From NCBI GenBank assembly GCA_018710785.1, contig DVJD01000116.1, forward strand, positions 48,524 to 112,523: a stretch of DNA of 64,000 nt, read 5' to 3'. This stretch comes from Candidatus Fimimorpha excrementavium (lineage in GTDB: Bacteria; Bacillota; Clostridia; Lachnospirales; Lachnospiraceae). A program made the position numbers and the translations under genes. The notes beneath the pieces are model-generated. The model was not told the origin of the DNA, did no database searches, and saw only the letters and a list, made by a program, of their open reading frames with translations. Below, one piece after another: positions 19,017 to 31,000 of the stretch; positions within the stretch are counted from its first letter, which is position 1; each line of letters opens with the position of its first letter.

Positions 19017-20881
19017 GAAGAAAACGATATGCGGCGCTTGCTTTGGCAGGTACGCTGATGATGTCAGGTATGTTCTGCGCGTGTGGAGAAGGCCCGGTGG
19101 CAAACGTCATTTCTGTGGCAGAATTAAACAGCGGGTATTACGGCGGGACAGTCAGTCTGAATGGGTATGTTACGGATGAGGCTTCCCAGAATGTCTACCT
19201 GAAAGAAAATCAGAAAATCGAAGAAATATATGTAAGTCCGGGAGATCGTGTCACCAAAGGACAGGCACTGGCGGCACTGGATAAAGAGTCGGTTCGTCTT
19301 CAGCTGGAAGAGGAAGAGCTGAAAAATCAAAGTTTGCAGCTTCAAATCCAAAAATGCCGACAGGATTTGGCTGAACTGGAAAAAGGGAAGATTCCGTCGG
19401 AAACCATCATAAAAAAAGAAATGACACCGGTGAAAGGCGGAAAACGGGAAGCTGAAACCGAAGGAGAGGAAGAAACGAGCGTCTGTTCCATTCTGGATGA
19501 GACGTCTGTACCCGTGACAGGAAAGGGAACAAAGAAAGAACCGTATCTTTTTCTGGTAAAAAAGGAATGCGCGGTCATGGGAACCTTTTTCAACAAAATG
19601 GCACAAAAGCCGTACTGGTTTCGGCTGGAAGTGCGTGAAGAGGATCGGCCGGAGGGAAAGGTGGTGCAGGCCTGGAACGGGGATGGCAGCCTGCTGAAAA
19701 AATGGCATCCCGAAAGCCGGATTATGCTGGAAAATCTGGAAGCTGTGACCGAATTGAAAGATGCGCTGAAACCGGTAGCACTTCCGGAAGAACCGACAAA
19801 GCCGGAGGAGACGAAGCCGGAGGAAAGTCAGCCGGAGGAAACGATCCCGGAAGAGAGTCAGCCGGAGGAGACAAAACCGGAGGAAAGCCTTCCGGAGGAG
19901 ACAAAACCGGAAGAGAGTCAGCCGGAGGAGACAAAACCCGAGGAAAGTCAGCCGGAAGAGACGATCCCGGAAGAAAGCCTGCCGGAGGAAATCATCTCCG
20001 ATGGGGAATTTCCGGAAGAGACGTTGCCGGATAGTTGGGACGGTGACTGGAGCGATGTCTGGGAGGATGGCGGTTTCCATTGGGAGATCGGTTCCGGCAA
20101 AGAGTCCTGGATCGAAGAACCGACGGAAGATCCGGCTGTCATGGCAGAGGAGATCAGGCAAAGAAAAGAAGAAAAGAATAAGGAATTGCGCGGACTGGAA
20201 CTTCAGATTCGGCAGTCTGATTTGAATAAGCAGAATTTGGAAAAAGATTTGGAGCAGGGAACCATAAACAGCGCAGTGGATGGCGTGGTCAAATACGTCA
20301 ATGATCCGAGAAGCGAATCCGTCTCTTCCTCCGATCCCATGATCCAGGTGGTGAGCCAGGAGGGCTGGTATATCATGGGAGAGTGCAAAGAAACCATGCT
20401 GGAGTTTCTGAAAGAGGGGGACCGCATCAGTGGTTTTTCCTATGAAAGCGGGATGTCATTTGAGGTAGAGATTCGGGAAATCAGCCGGTTCCCGTCGACG
20501 GAAACCAACCATTATGATAATGAAAATGTCTCCTATTATCCCTTTATCGCATATTTGGAGAACACAGAGGGACTGAAAAAAGATGAGTATGCCGAACTTA
20601 CGATTCCCAATGGGGAATCGGGAACGGATGGAATTTATCTGAACAAGGCCTTTATCCGGCGGGAAGATGGAATGGATTATGTGATGAAAAGGGGGGATGA
20701 CGGTACCCTCATGCGTCAGGAAGTCACACTGGGAAGAATCGTATACGGGGAAAATTATGAGATTCTGTCCGGGCTGGATTCGGAGGATTACATTGCATTC
20801 CCATACGGAAAGCATGTGAAAGAAGGAGTAAAAACGGAAGAACAGTCAGCGAACGACTTTTGGGAGGAAGCATATGGTTGA
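19013..20881 (+). CDS. HlyD/MacA-like efflux adaptor with lipobox-like N-terminus and a large Pro/Glu repeat insertion
   Basis: LMMSGMFCACGE signal/lipobox-like; coiled-coil halves separated by ~250 residues including (PEETKPEESQ)n; DGVVKYVNDP adaptor motif. Confidence 0.85.
   Translation: MRRKRYAALALAGTLMMSGMFCACGEGPVANVISVAELNSGYYGGTVSLNGYVTDEASQNVYLKENQKIEEIYVSPGDRVTKGQALAALDKESVRLQLEEEELKNQSLQLQIQKCRQDLAELEKGKIPSETIIKKEMTPVKGGKREAETEGEEETSVCSILDETSVPVTGKGTKKEPYLFLVKKECAVMGTFFNKMAQKPYWFRLEVREEDRPEGKVVQAWNGDGSLLKKWHPESRIMLENLEAVTELKDALKPVALPEEPTKPEETKPEESQPEETIPEESQPEETKPEESLPEETKPEESQPEETKPEESQPEETIPEESLPEEIISDGEFPEETLPDSWDGDWSDVWEDGGFHWEIGSGKESWIEEPTEDPAVMAEEIRQRKEEKNKELRGLELQIRQSDLNKQNLEKDLEQGTINSAVDGVVKYVNDPRSESVSSSDPMIQVVSQEGWYIMGECKETMLEFLKEGDRISGFSYESGMSFEVEIREISRFPSTETNHYDNENVSYYPFIAYLENTEGLKKDEYAELTIPNGESGTDGIYLNKAFIRREDGMDYVMKRGDDGTLMRQEVTLGRIVYGENYEILSGLDSEDYIAFPYGKHVKEGVKTEEQSANDFWEEAYG
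19802..19981 (+). repeat. Six 30-bp in-frame tandem repeats encoding PEET[KI]PEES[QL]
   Basis: Units of ccggaggagacgaagccggaggaaagtcag read in frame. Confidence 0.95.
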
Positions 20882-22127
20882 GAATATTCGTTTATCATTT
20901 CAGGGAATCTGGTCACATAAGATGCGTTCGTTTCTCACCATGCTTGGAATCATCATTGGCATCGCATCCATCATCGCCATCGTTTCCACCATACAGGGAA
21001 CGAATGAGTTGATTAAACAGAATCTGGTGGGATCCGGAGACAACAGTATTTATGTGAAATTAAATCAGGGAGATTCCGAATATTATCTGGAAAACGGCAC
21101 TCCATCCGGGATCATACCGCTGTCCAAGCAGCAGAAGGAATCCATCCGGAGTCTGGAGGCAGTCAAATCAGCCACATTTTACCGGACGAGATCCTATGTT
21201 CCGGTTTATGGAAATCAGACCTCTTTTGAGGGAAATGTATATGGAATCGATGCTGATTATCTGAAGACCTGCGGATATCGTTTGATTAAGGGCAGAAATT
21301 TTGTCAGCCAGGATGGAAACGCATTTCATAAAGCGGCTATTTTGGATCGGGCATCGGCACAGACTTTGTTCGGCGGGGAGGAACCTCTGGGAAGAAGCAT
21401 TGAGATTCAGGGAGAACCGTTTACCGTCATAGGAGTTGCGGAAAAAGAGGAGAATGACAATCTGGTCATCCAATCCATGAAAGATTATATGACGTACCAT
21501 CAGAATGAAACCCTTGGGATCATCTTTATCCCGTCGGAGACATGGCCGATTTTATATGAGTTTGATGCGGCGGAAAATGCGGTGATCCGTGCAGTCAGTA
21601 CACAGCAGATGACGGAAGCCGGAAATGCCACATCGGAATTGATGAATTCCAGTATCATGTCAGAGATGGCAGAGAATGGTTTTTCATATAAAGCGGATGA
21701 TCTGCTGAAAAAGGCGAAAGACTTACAGGAAGTCAGCGAAAGCACCAATCAGCAGCTGATCTGGATTGCAAGTATTTCACTTTTGGTCGGCGGAATCGGT
21801 GTCATGAATATCATGCTGGTATCGGTGACGGAGCGGACCAGAGAAATCGGATTGAAGAAGGCAATCGGAGCCAGAAAAGGGAAGATTCTGGCCCAGTTTT
21901 TGACGGAGGCAGCGGTATTGACCAGCCTGGGAGGAATCCTGGGGGTGGCAGGCGGCATCGCGGCGTCTGAGGTGATTTCCAGAGTATCCCAGACGCCTGT
22001 GGCCATCAGTATACCGGCCATATTGGCAGCAGTTGTGTTTTCCATGGGAATCGGAATTCTGTTTGGGCTGCTTCCCTCCATCAAGGCGGCCAATTTAAAT
22101 CCCATTGATGCCCTGCGCTATGAATAA
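20874..22127 (+). CDS. MacB/FtsX-like ABC transporter permease
   Basis: MVENIRLSFQGIWSHKMRSFLTMLGIIIGIASIIAIVSTIQG and C-terminal GGIGVMNIMLVSVTERTREIGLKKAIGA. Confidence 0.95.
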   Translation: MVENIRLSFQGIWSHKMRSFLTMLGIIIGIASIIAIVSTIQGTNELIKQNLVGSGDNSIYVKLNQGDSEYYLENGTPSGIIPLSKQQKESIRSLEAVKSATFYRTRSYVPVYGNQTSFEGNVYGIDADYLKTCGYRLIKGRNFVSQDGNAFHKAAILDRASAQTLFGGEEPLGRSIEIQGEPFTVIGVAEKEENDNLVIQSMKDYMTYHQNETLGIIFIPSETWPILYEFDAAENAVIRAVSTQQMTEAGNATSELMNSSIMSEMAENGFSYKADDLLKKAKDLQEVSESTNQQLIWIASISLLVGGIGVMNIMLVSVTERTREIGLKKAIGARKGKILAQFLTEAAVLTSLGGILGVAGGIAASEVISRVSQTPVAISIPAILAAVVFSMGIGILFGLLPSIKAANLNPIDALRYE

Positions 22128-22159
22128 GAAAAAGAGGGGGGCGATACCCTCCTTCTTTT
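22128..22159. terminator. Terminator after efflux operon
   Basis: agaaaaagaggg gggcgata ccctccttctttt. Confidence 0.65.
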
Positions 22160-22169
22160 GCGCGAAAAA

Positions 22170-22215
22170 CCCGGAAAGCGGCTGCCGTGCTTGGCACGGG
22201 CAGACATTTTCCGGG
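22170..22215. repeat. Stem-loop related to the one in the pyrG leader
   Basis: cccggaaagcggctgccgtgc ttg gcacgggcagacattttccggg. Confidence 0.6.
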
Positions 22216-22249
22216 TAAATGAATATGCGATGTCTGTTTCGCTATTTGA

Positions 22250-24349
22250 CTAAATGGAGAAGAGAAGCTGATCGTAGGTCGGATAGGACAGATACTGATC
22301 AGGGATCAGCGCTTCTGCCTCATTGACTGCACTGCGGATGCGTTCCATGTCGGAAAGAACATTCTCATGGTAAGCCTTTGCCGTAAGAAGGGCATCATCC
22401 AAAGCTTCGGCTGCTTCCATATTCTGAAGAAGAGAAGCCAGATTGGAGGAAATTTCTGCCTGCAGGCTGCTCAGTGTGGTGATGAGCTCGGTGTCGTAGG
22501 CAAGGGGCATGCCTGGGATGAGGGTTTTCTTTTTCACAGCGGTATCGGCAATCTGTTCCACATAGGCAGATATGGACGGAAGGACTTCTTTTTTCAGCAT
22601 CTCTTCCAGTGTCTTGCCTTCGATATGGATGGTCTTTGAATAGTTTTCCAGAAGAATCTCATAGCGGGATGTGATTTCTTCTTTGGTAAACACACCGTGT
22701 CTGGTGAACAGTTCGATATTTTTTGGATCAATGAAATGTTCCAGAGCATCCGGCGTGGAAACCAGATTTGGAAGACCGCGGCGTTTTGCTTCTTCCACCC
22801 ATTCTTCTGTATAGCCATTCCCATTGAAAATAATCCGTTTGTGGCTAAGCAGGGTACTCTTTAAAAGGTCATGAATGGCAGCCGGAAGCTCTTCCTGTGA
22901 TACGGATTCCAGCTTTTCAGAAAACTGGCGAAGAACCTCTGCGACAGCTGTGTTTAATACGATATTGGGTGTCGATACAGAAGCAGAGGAACCAAGCATA
23001 CGGAACTCGAATTTGTTTCCGGTAAAAGCAAACGGTGAAGTACGGTTGCGGTCCGTGGTATCCTTTGTAAAATGCGGCAGCACATGGGCACCCGTTTCCA
23101 GCTGTTCTCTCTGGACGCCGTTGAAATACGTATCATTTTCTATGGAATCCATGACAGCCTGCAGTTCATCGCCCAAGAAGATGGAGACGATGGCCGGCGG
23201 CGCTTCATTGCCTCCCAGACGGTGATCGTTTCCGGCGCCGGCCACAGAGATACGCAGAAGATCCGCATAGTCATCCACTGCCTGGATGACAGCCATTAAA
23301 AAGATGAGAAACTGGGTGTTTTCACCTGGAGTTTTTCCCGGATCCAGCAGGTTTACTCCCGTGTTTGTGATGAGGGACCAGTTGTTATGTTTGCCGCTGC
23401 CGTTGATGCCTTCGAAGGGTTTTTCATGGAGAAGGCAGACAAATCCGTGTTTTCTGGCCACTTTACGCATCATTTCCATGGTAAGCTGATTGTGATCGAC
23501 AGCTACATTGCTGGTCTCGAATATGGGCGCCAGCTCGTGCTGCGCGGGAGCGACTTCATTGTGTTTGGTTTTTGCCGGAATTCCAAGCTTCCAAAGTTCT
23601 TTGTCCAGATCATGCATAAAGTCAGCGATCCTGGGCTTCAGAGCTCCAAAGTAATGGTCTTCCATTTCCTGTCCCTTGGGAGCCGCTGCGCCGAAAAGAG
23701 TCCGTCCGCAGAAGACCAGGTCCTTTCTCTTTTTGTACAGATCCCGTTCCACGATAAAATATTCCTGTTCCGGTCCCACAGTCGTATTCACACTGGTAAC
23801 ATCTGTGTTTCCCAAAAGGTGAAGAATACGTGTGGCCTCTTTGCTCAAAGTTTCCATGGAGCGCAGGAGCGGTGTTTTCTTATCCAAAACTTCCCCGCTG
23901 TAGGAACAGAACGCAGTGGGTATGTACAGGGTGTGATCTTTGATAAAAGCAGGAGATGTGGGATCCCATGCGGTGTATCCTCTGGCTTCAAAGGTGGCTC
24001 TCAGACCGCCGGATGGAAAACTGGAAGCATCGGGTTCACCTTTTACCAGCTCTTTTCCGGAAAAATCCATGATAATTTGACCGTCTCCTGTCGGGGAGAT
24101 AAAGCTGTCATGTTTTTCCGCTGTATAGCCGGTCATGGGCTGGAACCAATGGGTATAGTGGGTCGCTCCGTTTTCTACGGCCCATTCTTTCATGGCCACG
24201 GCCACGGCATTGGCCACATCCAATTCCAGATGGGTACCGTTTTCCATGGTTTTTTTGAGTGCTTTGTAAATATCTTTTGGTAATTTGGCCCGCATGACCT
24301 TATCATTAAATACAGAACTGCCGAATAATTCAGGAATATTAGATGCCAT
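22250..24349 (-). CDS. glnN: Glutamine synthetase type III
   Basis: 699 aa; VNTTVGPEQEYFIVERDLYKKRKDL, EVAPAQHELAPIFE, GSGKHNNWSLITNTGVNLLDPGKTPGENTQFL typical of GSIII. Confidence 0.96.
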   Translation of the reverse strand: MASNIPELFGSSVFNDKVMRAKLPKDIYKALKKTMENGTHLELDVANAVAVAMKEWAVENGATHYTHWFQPMTGYTAEKHDSFISPTGDGQIIMDFSGKELVKGEPDASSFPSGGLRATFEARGYTAWDPTSPAFIKDHTLYIPTAFCSYSGEVLDKKTPLLRSMETLSKEATRILHLLGNTDVTSVNTTVGPEQEYFIVERDLYKKRKDLVFCGRTLFGAAAPKGQEMEDHYFGALKPRIADFMHDLDKELWKLGIPAKTKHNEVAPAQHELAPIFETSNVAVDHNQLTMEMMRKVARKHGFVCLLHEKPFEGINGSGKHNNWSLITNTGVNLLDPGKTPGENTQFLIFLMAVIQAVDDYADLLRISVAGAGNDHRLGGNEAPPAIVSIFLGDELQAVMDSIENDTYFNGVQREQLETGAHVLPHFTKDTTDRNRTSPFAFTGNKFEFRMLGSSASVSTPNIVLNTAVAEVLRQFSEKLESVSQEELPAAIHDLLKSTLLSHKRIIFNGNGYTEEWVEEAKRRGLPNLVSTPDALEHFIDPKNIELFTRHGVFTKEEITSRYEILLENYSKTIHIEGKTLEEMLKKEVLPSISAYVEQIADTAVKKKTLIPGMPLAYDTELITTLSSLQAEISSNLASLLQNMEAAEALDDALLTAKAYHENVLSDMERIRSAVNEAEALIPDQYLSYPTYDQLLFSI

Positions 24350-24422
24350 AAACAGACACTCCTTTCAAATATGGATTCTTGGACAATGACCTTGCAAGGG
24401 AGCCGGAAAACCGGCAAAAGAA

Positions 24423-24457
24423 AAAGGCACCTTGGACCAATAATCCAAAGCGCCTTT
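24423..24457 (-). promoter_or_regulatory. Attenuator-like terminator hairpin in glnN leader
   Basis: Minus strand: gcAAAGGCGCTTTGGAttattggTCCAAGGTGCCTTTttc with U-tract, ~10 nt after predicted TSS. Confidence 0.8.
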
Positions 24458-24471
24458 GCTTTCTGTGAAGT

Positions 24472-24499
24472 AGTATACACGATTTTGGGGGATTGTCAA
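24472..24499 (-). promoter_or_regulatory. glnN promoter
   Basis: Minus strand TTGACA-N16-TATACT. Confidence 0.85.
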
Positions 24500-24548
24500 G
24501 AGGGTAAAAAAATTTTTTTTGCGTCTGCCCCGCTCAATACGTTCAGGG

Positions 24549-24577
24549 TTGACAAATCTGAAAAAAATATGGTATTT
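24549..24577 (+). promoter_or_regulatory. purF promoter
   Basis: TTGACA at 24549 followed at 17 bp by GTATTT; the -10 is weak. Confidence 0.6.
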
Positions 24578-24589
24578 CTTTATAGGAGC

Positions 24590-24629
24590 AAAGGGGCTTC
24601 GATTTTTCAGGGTCGAAGTCTCTTTTTTT
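24590..24629 (+). promoter_or_regulatory. Attenuator-like terminator hairpin in purF leader
   Basis: ggagcAAAGGGGCTTCGAtttttcagggTCGAAGTCTCTTTtttt. Confidence 0.82.
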
Positions 24630-24688
24630 ATTGAAAAGTCCTTTTGGAGACCACAGATGCTGTGCCAGAAGGCGGAAAAGAGGAAGAG

Positions 24689-26068
24689 ATGAGCGGAGAC
24701 AAGCTGAAAGAAGAATGTGGCGTATTTGGAATGTATGACAGGGACGGAAACAATGTGGTTCCCTCCATTTATTATGGACTGACAGCCCTTCAGCACAGGG
24801 GGCAGGAGGCCTGCGGGATGGCTGTATCGGATACAAGCGGGCCAAAAGGAAATATGAAGTACCACAAGGGGATGGGACTGGTCAGCGAAGGGATGAAGGA
24901 AGATGCGCTGAAGGGAATGAAAGGGAATCTGGGCATCGGCCATGTCCGTTATTCCACCACAGGAGCTTCCACCCCGGAAAATGCCCAGCCCCTGGTATTG
25001 TCCTATGTGAAAGGCTCTCTGGCCCTGGCACATAATGGAAACCTGGTCAACACAGAGGAACTGAGAAGAAAACTGGAAGAAGCAGGGGCCGTATTTCACA
25101 CGACGACAGATTCGGAGGTGATCGCCTATCACATTGCCAGGGAACGGGTTCGCACCGATACCGTGGAAGAGGCTGTGAAAAATACGGCAAAAAAAATAAG
25201 GGGCGCCTATGGACTGGTGATCATGAGCCCGCGCAAGCTGGTGGGGGTCAGGGATCCGTTGGGGTTAAAGCCGCTCTGCCTTGGCAGACGCGGAAATGCC
25301 TATGTCATTGCCTCGGAAAGCTGTGCGCTGGCCGCCGTGGGAGCCGAGTTTGTGCGGGATATACGGCCTGGTGAGATTGTCACGATTACAAAAGAGGAAA
25401 TCCGTTCTGATATGGGACTGGCACAGGAAACACATGCCCATTGTATTTTTGAATATATTTATTTTGCCCGTCTGGACAGCACCATGGACGGCATCAATAT
25501 TTATGACGCGCGGATCCGAGGAGGCAGGGCTTTGGCAAAAGCGTATCCGGCCGAGGCGGATGTGGTCTGCGGCGTACCCGATTCCGGCCTTGCCGCAGCC
25601 AGAGGATATGCGATGGAATCCGGTATTCCATTTGAACTGGCCTTTCACAAAAACAGTTATATTGGCAGGACTTTTATCAAACCGACCCAGGAGGAAAGGG
25701 AATCCAGCGTGCATATGAAACTGAGTATTTTGGAACCGGTGGTCAGGGGAAAACGGATCATACTGGTGGATGATTCCATCGTAAGGGGAACGACCATTGC
25801 CAATCTGATCCACATGCTGAAAAAGGCCGGAGCCAAGAGCGTCCATGTTAGGATCAGCGCACCTCCGTTTCTGCACCCCTGTTATTTTGGAACCGACGTG
25901 CCTTCCAATGACCAGCTGATTGCCGTATCCCATTCTCCGGAGGAAATCTGTCAGCTGATCGGGGCAGACTCCCTTGGCTATATGAAGCTTACGGATCTGC
26001 CGGATATGGTGGGAAATCTTCCCTACTGCAGTGCATGTTTTGACGGAAATTATCCCATGACGGTGTAA
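24689..26068 (+). CDS. purF: Amidophosphoribosyltransferase
   Basis: MSGDKLKEECGVFGMYDRDGNNVVPSIYYGLTALQHRGQEACGMAV ... VDDSIVRGTTIANLIHMLKKAGAKSVHVRISAPP. Confidence 0.97.
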   Translation: MSGDKLKEECGVFGMYDRDGNNVVPSIYYGLTALQHRGQEACGMAVSDTSGPKGNMKYHKGMGLVSEGMKEDALKGMKGNLGIGHVRYSTTGASTPENAQPLVLSYVKGSLALAHNGNLVNTEELRRKLEEAGAVFHTTTDSEVIAYHIARERVRTDTVEEAVKNTAKKIRGAYGLVIMSPRKLVGVRDPLGLKPLCLGRRGNAYVIASESCALAAVGAEFVRDIRPGEIVTITKEEIRSDMGLAQETHAHCIFEYIYFARLDSTMDGINIYDARIRGGRALAKAYPAEADVVCGVPDSGLAAARGYAMESGIPFELAFHKNSYIGRTFIKPTQEERESSVHMKLSILEPVVRGKRIILVDDSIVRGTTIANLIHMLKKAGAKSVHVRISAPPFLHPCYFGTDVPSNDQLIAVSHSPEEICQLIGADSLGYMKLTDLPDMVGNLPYCSACFDGNYPMTV

Positions 26069-26144
26069 AGCAGCCGTGCTTGACAAAACAGAAGAAACAA
26101 AAGAAGAATGAAAAAAATAGTTTTTAGGGATTTACAAAACGGAA

Positions 26145-26173
26145 AAAATGGTTTATAGTATACAAGATTTAAG
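26145..26173 (+). promoter_or_regulatory. pyrG promoter
   Basis: TTTACA-N17-TATAGT within gatttacaaaacggaaaaaatggtttatagtatacaag; coordinates to within a few bases. Confidence 0.7.
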
Positions 26174-26227
26174 TATCGCATCTGTCAACACAGAAACAGT
26201 TAAGACACAAATTTAAGAAACAACTGA

Positions 26228-28024
<1,797 letters not shown>

Positions 28025-28096
28025 TCCGTTTTCTCTGACTTGTGAATGTTTCGCAATTACCGAAAAAATAATGATAGGACAGAAAGGAAGAATGTT

Positions 28097-31000
28097 ATGG
28101 GAGCGATCAGAAGAGATACATATGCCGAAACGGGTTATTCGGGCTTGTACCGCCCGCAGTTTGAACATGACAATTGCGGGATCGGTGCCGTAGTCAGCAT
28201 CCGCGGGGAAAAATCACATAAAGCAGTGACGGATGCTCTGAAAATCGTGGAAAATCTGGAACACAGGGCAGGAAAAGACGCGGAAGGGAAAACCGGGGAC
28301 GGCGTGGGAATTCTTCTGCAGATCTCCCATCGATTCTTTTCCCGTGTCTGCGGTGAGCTGGGGATTTCCATCGGACAGGAGAGAGAATACGGCATCGCGC
28401 AGATTTTCTTTCCCCAGGATGAGAGAAAGCGCGGCCAGGCGAAAAAGATGTTTGAAATCATCGTGGAAAAGGAAGGCCTTTCTCTGCTTGGATGGAGAGA
28501 TGTGCCGGTTTGTCCGAAGGTTTTGGGACAGAAGGCACTGGAATGCATGCCCTGCATCATGCAGGCCTTTATAAAAAAGCCGGAAGAAGTGCAGAAGGGG
28601 CTGGACTTTGACCGCCGTCTTTATATTGCCAGACGGGAATTTGAACAGAGTACAGACAACACCTATGTGGTATCCATGAGCAGCCGAACCATCGTATACA
28701 AGGGAATGTTTTTGGTGGGACAGCTTCGGACCTTTTTCTCCGATCTTCAGGATCACGATTATGAGTCTGCCATCGCCATGGTCCACTCCCGTTTCAGTAC
28801 CAATACGAATCCCAGCTGGGAGCGGGCCCATCCCAACCGTTTTATGGTGCACAATGGAGAGATCAATACCATCCGCGGAAATGCCGATAAGATGCTGGCG
28901 AGGGAAGAGAATATGGAGTCTGTCCATCTGAAGGGACAGCTTCACAAAGTGCTCCCCGTCATCAACCGGGATGGCTCCGATTCGGCCATGCTGGATAATA
29001 CCCTGGAGTTTCTGGTGATGAGCGGCATGGATCTGCCTTTGGCCGCCATGATTACCATACCGGAACCATGGGACAATAATGACACCATATCCATGGGAAA
29101 ACGGGATTTTTATCAGTATTATGCCACCATGATGGAGCCATGGGATGGTCCTGCATCCATCCTCTTTTCCGACGGAGATGTGATGGGAGCGGTTCTGGAC
29201 AGAAACGGCCTGCGCCCTTCCAGATATTACATCACATCCGATGATATGCTGATCCTTTCTTCTGAGGTGGGGGTTCTGCCGGTTCCGGAAGAGAAGATTG
29301 TGTTAAAAGAACGTCTCCATCCGGGCAAAATGCTTTTGGTGGATACGGTGGGGAAACGGCTGATCGGCGACGATGAATTGAAAGAATACTACGCCGGAAA
29401 ACAGCCTTACGGCGAATGGCTGGACAGCAACCTTCTCAACTTAAAGGAAATCAAGATCCCGAATCTGCGTGTGGAAGAGTACGATGCGGCTAAGCGGGCG
29501 CGTCTGCAGAAAGCCTTCGGGTATACGTATGAGCAGTATCGGACCTCTATTTTGTCGCTGGCTATGAATGCCTCCGAAAGCATCCAGGCCATGGGTACGG
29601 ATATTCCGCTGGCCGTTCTGTCGGAAAATCACCGTCCGCTGTTTGATTATTTTAAGCAGATGTTTGCCCAGGTGACCAATCCGCCCATCGATGCCATCCG
29701 TGAAAAGATCGTCACCAGCACGGCTGTCTATGTGGGCAGGGACGGCAATCTTTTGGAGGAAAAATCGGAAAACTGTCAGGTACTGAAGATTCATAATCCG
29801 ATTCTGACCAATACGGATATGATGAAAATCAAACATATGAATCATCCGGGATTTCAGGTGGCTGTGGTATCTATCCTGTACTACAAGAGTACCAAGCTGA
29901 AGCGTGCCATGGACCGGCTGTTTGTGGAAGTGGATAAGGCATACCGGGACGGAGCCAATATTCTGGTGCTGTCTGACCGGGGCGTGGATGAAAATCACAT
30001 GGCGATCCCGTCTCTGCTGGCGGTGTCGGCCGTCCATCAGCACCTGGTGAAGACAAAGAAGAGGACCAGTCTGGGCATCATTCTGGAATCAGGAGAGCCG
30101 CGGGAAGTCCACCATTTTGCCACACTTCTCGGATACGGCGCCTGTGCGGTAAACCCGTATCTGGCCCAGGAAACCATCCGCGAGCTGATCGATAATCACA
30201 TGCTGGAAAAGGATTACTATGCGGCTGTGGATGATTATAACAAGGGAATCCTGGACGGTATCGTAAAGATTGCATCCAAGATGGGAATCTCCACCATTCA
30301 GTCCTATCAGGGTTCTCAGATCTTTGAGGCAGTGGGCATCTCCGATGAAGTGATTCAGGAATATTTCACGGGTACCGTCAGCCGGGTGGGAGGAATCACA
30401 CTGGAAGATATCGAAGAAGAAGTGGACCGTCTCCACTCCCAGGCCTTTGATCCTCTGGGATTGAACAGTGATCTGACCTTAAATAGTGTGGGAAATCACA
30501 AAATGCGAAGCGAAGGGGAGAAACACCGCTACAATCCGGGAACCATTCACCTGCTGCAGGAATCCACGAAACGCGGCGATTATGCCATGTTCCGGGAGTA
30601 CACCAGCCTGGTGGATAAGGAAAACACAGGTAATCTTCGAAGTCTTTTTTCCTTCGTCTATGCCGAGCATCCTCTGCCTTTGGAGGAAGTGGAACCGGTG
30701 GATTCCATCGTGAAGCGGTTTAAGACAGGGGCCATGTCCTACGGTTCCATCTCGAAAGAAGCCCATGAGACTCTGGCCATCGCCATGAATCATCTCCATG
30801 GAAAGTCCAACACAGGAGAAGGAGGAGAGAGTGAGGAGCGTCTGGATTCGGCCGGAACAAATGATGACAGGTGTTCGGCCATCAAACAGGTGGCCAGCGG
30901 CCGTTTCGGCGTGACCAGCCGATATTTGGTCAGCGCCAGAGAAATTCAGATTAAGATGGCCCAGGGCGCAAAACCGGGAGAAGGCGGCCATCTTCCGGCC

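Noticed and set aside
19802-19981. Regular 30-bp repeats considered as a CRISPR-like array
   Set aside because: Repeats are contiguous with no spacers and are in frame within a coding sequence.
19124-20161. 345-aa minus-strand ORF with Leu/Phe/Arg repeats
   Set aside because: It is only the reverse translation of the PEETKPEESQ repeat region of the adaptor gene.
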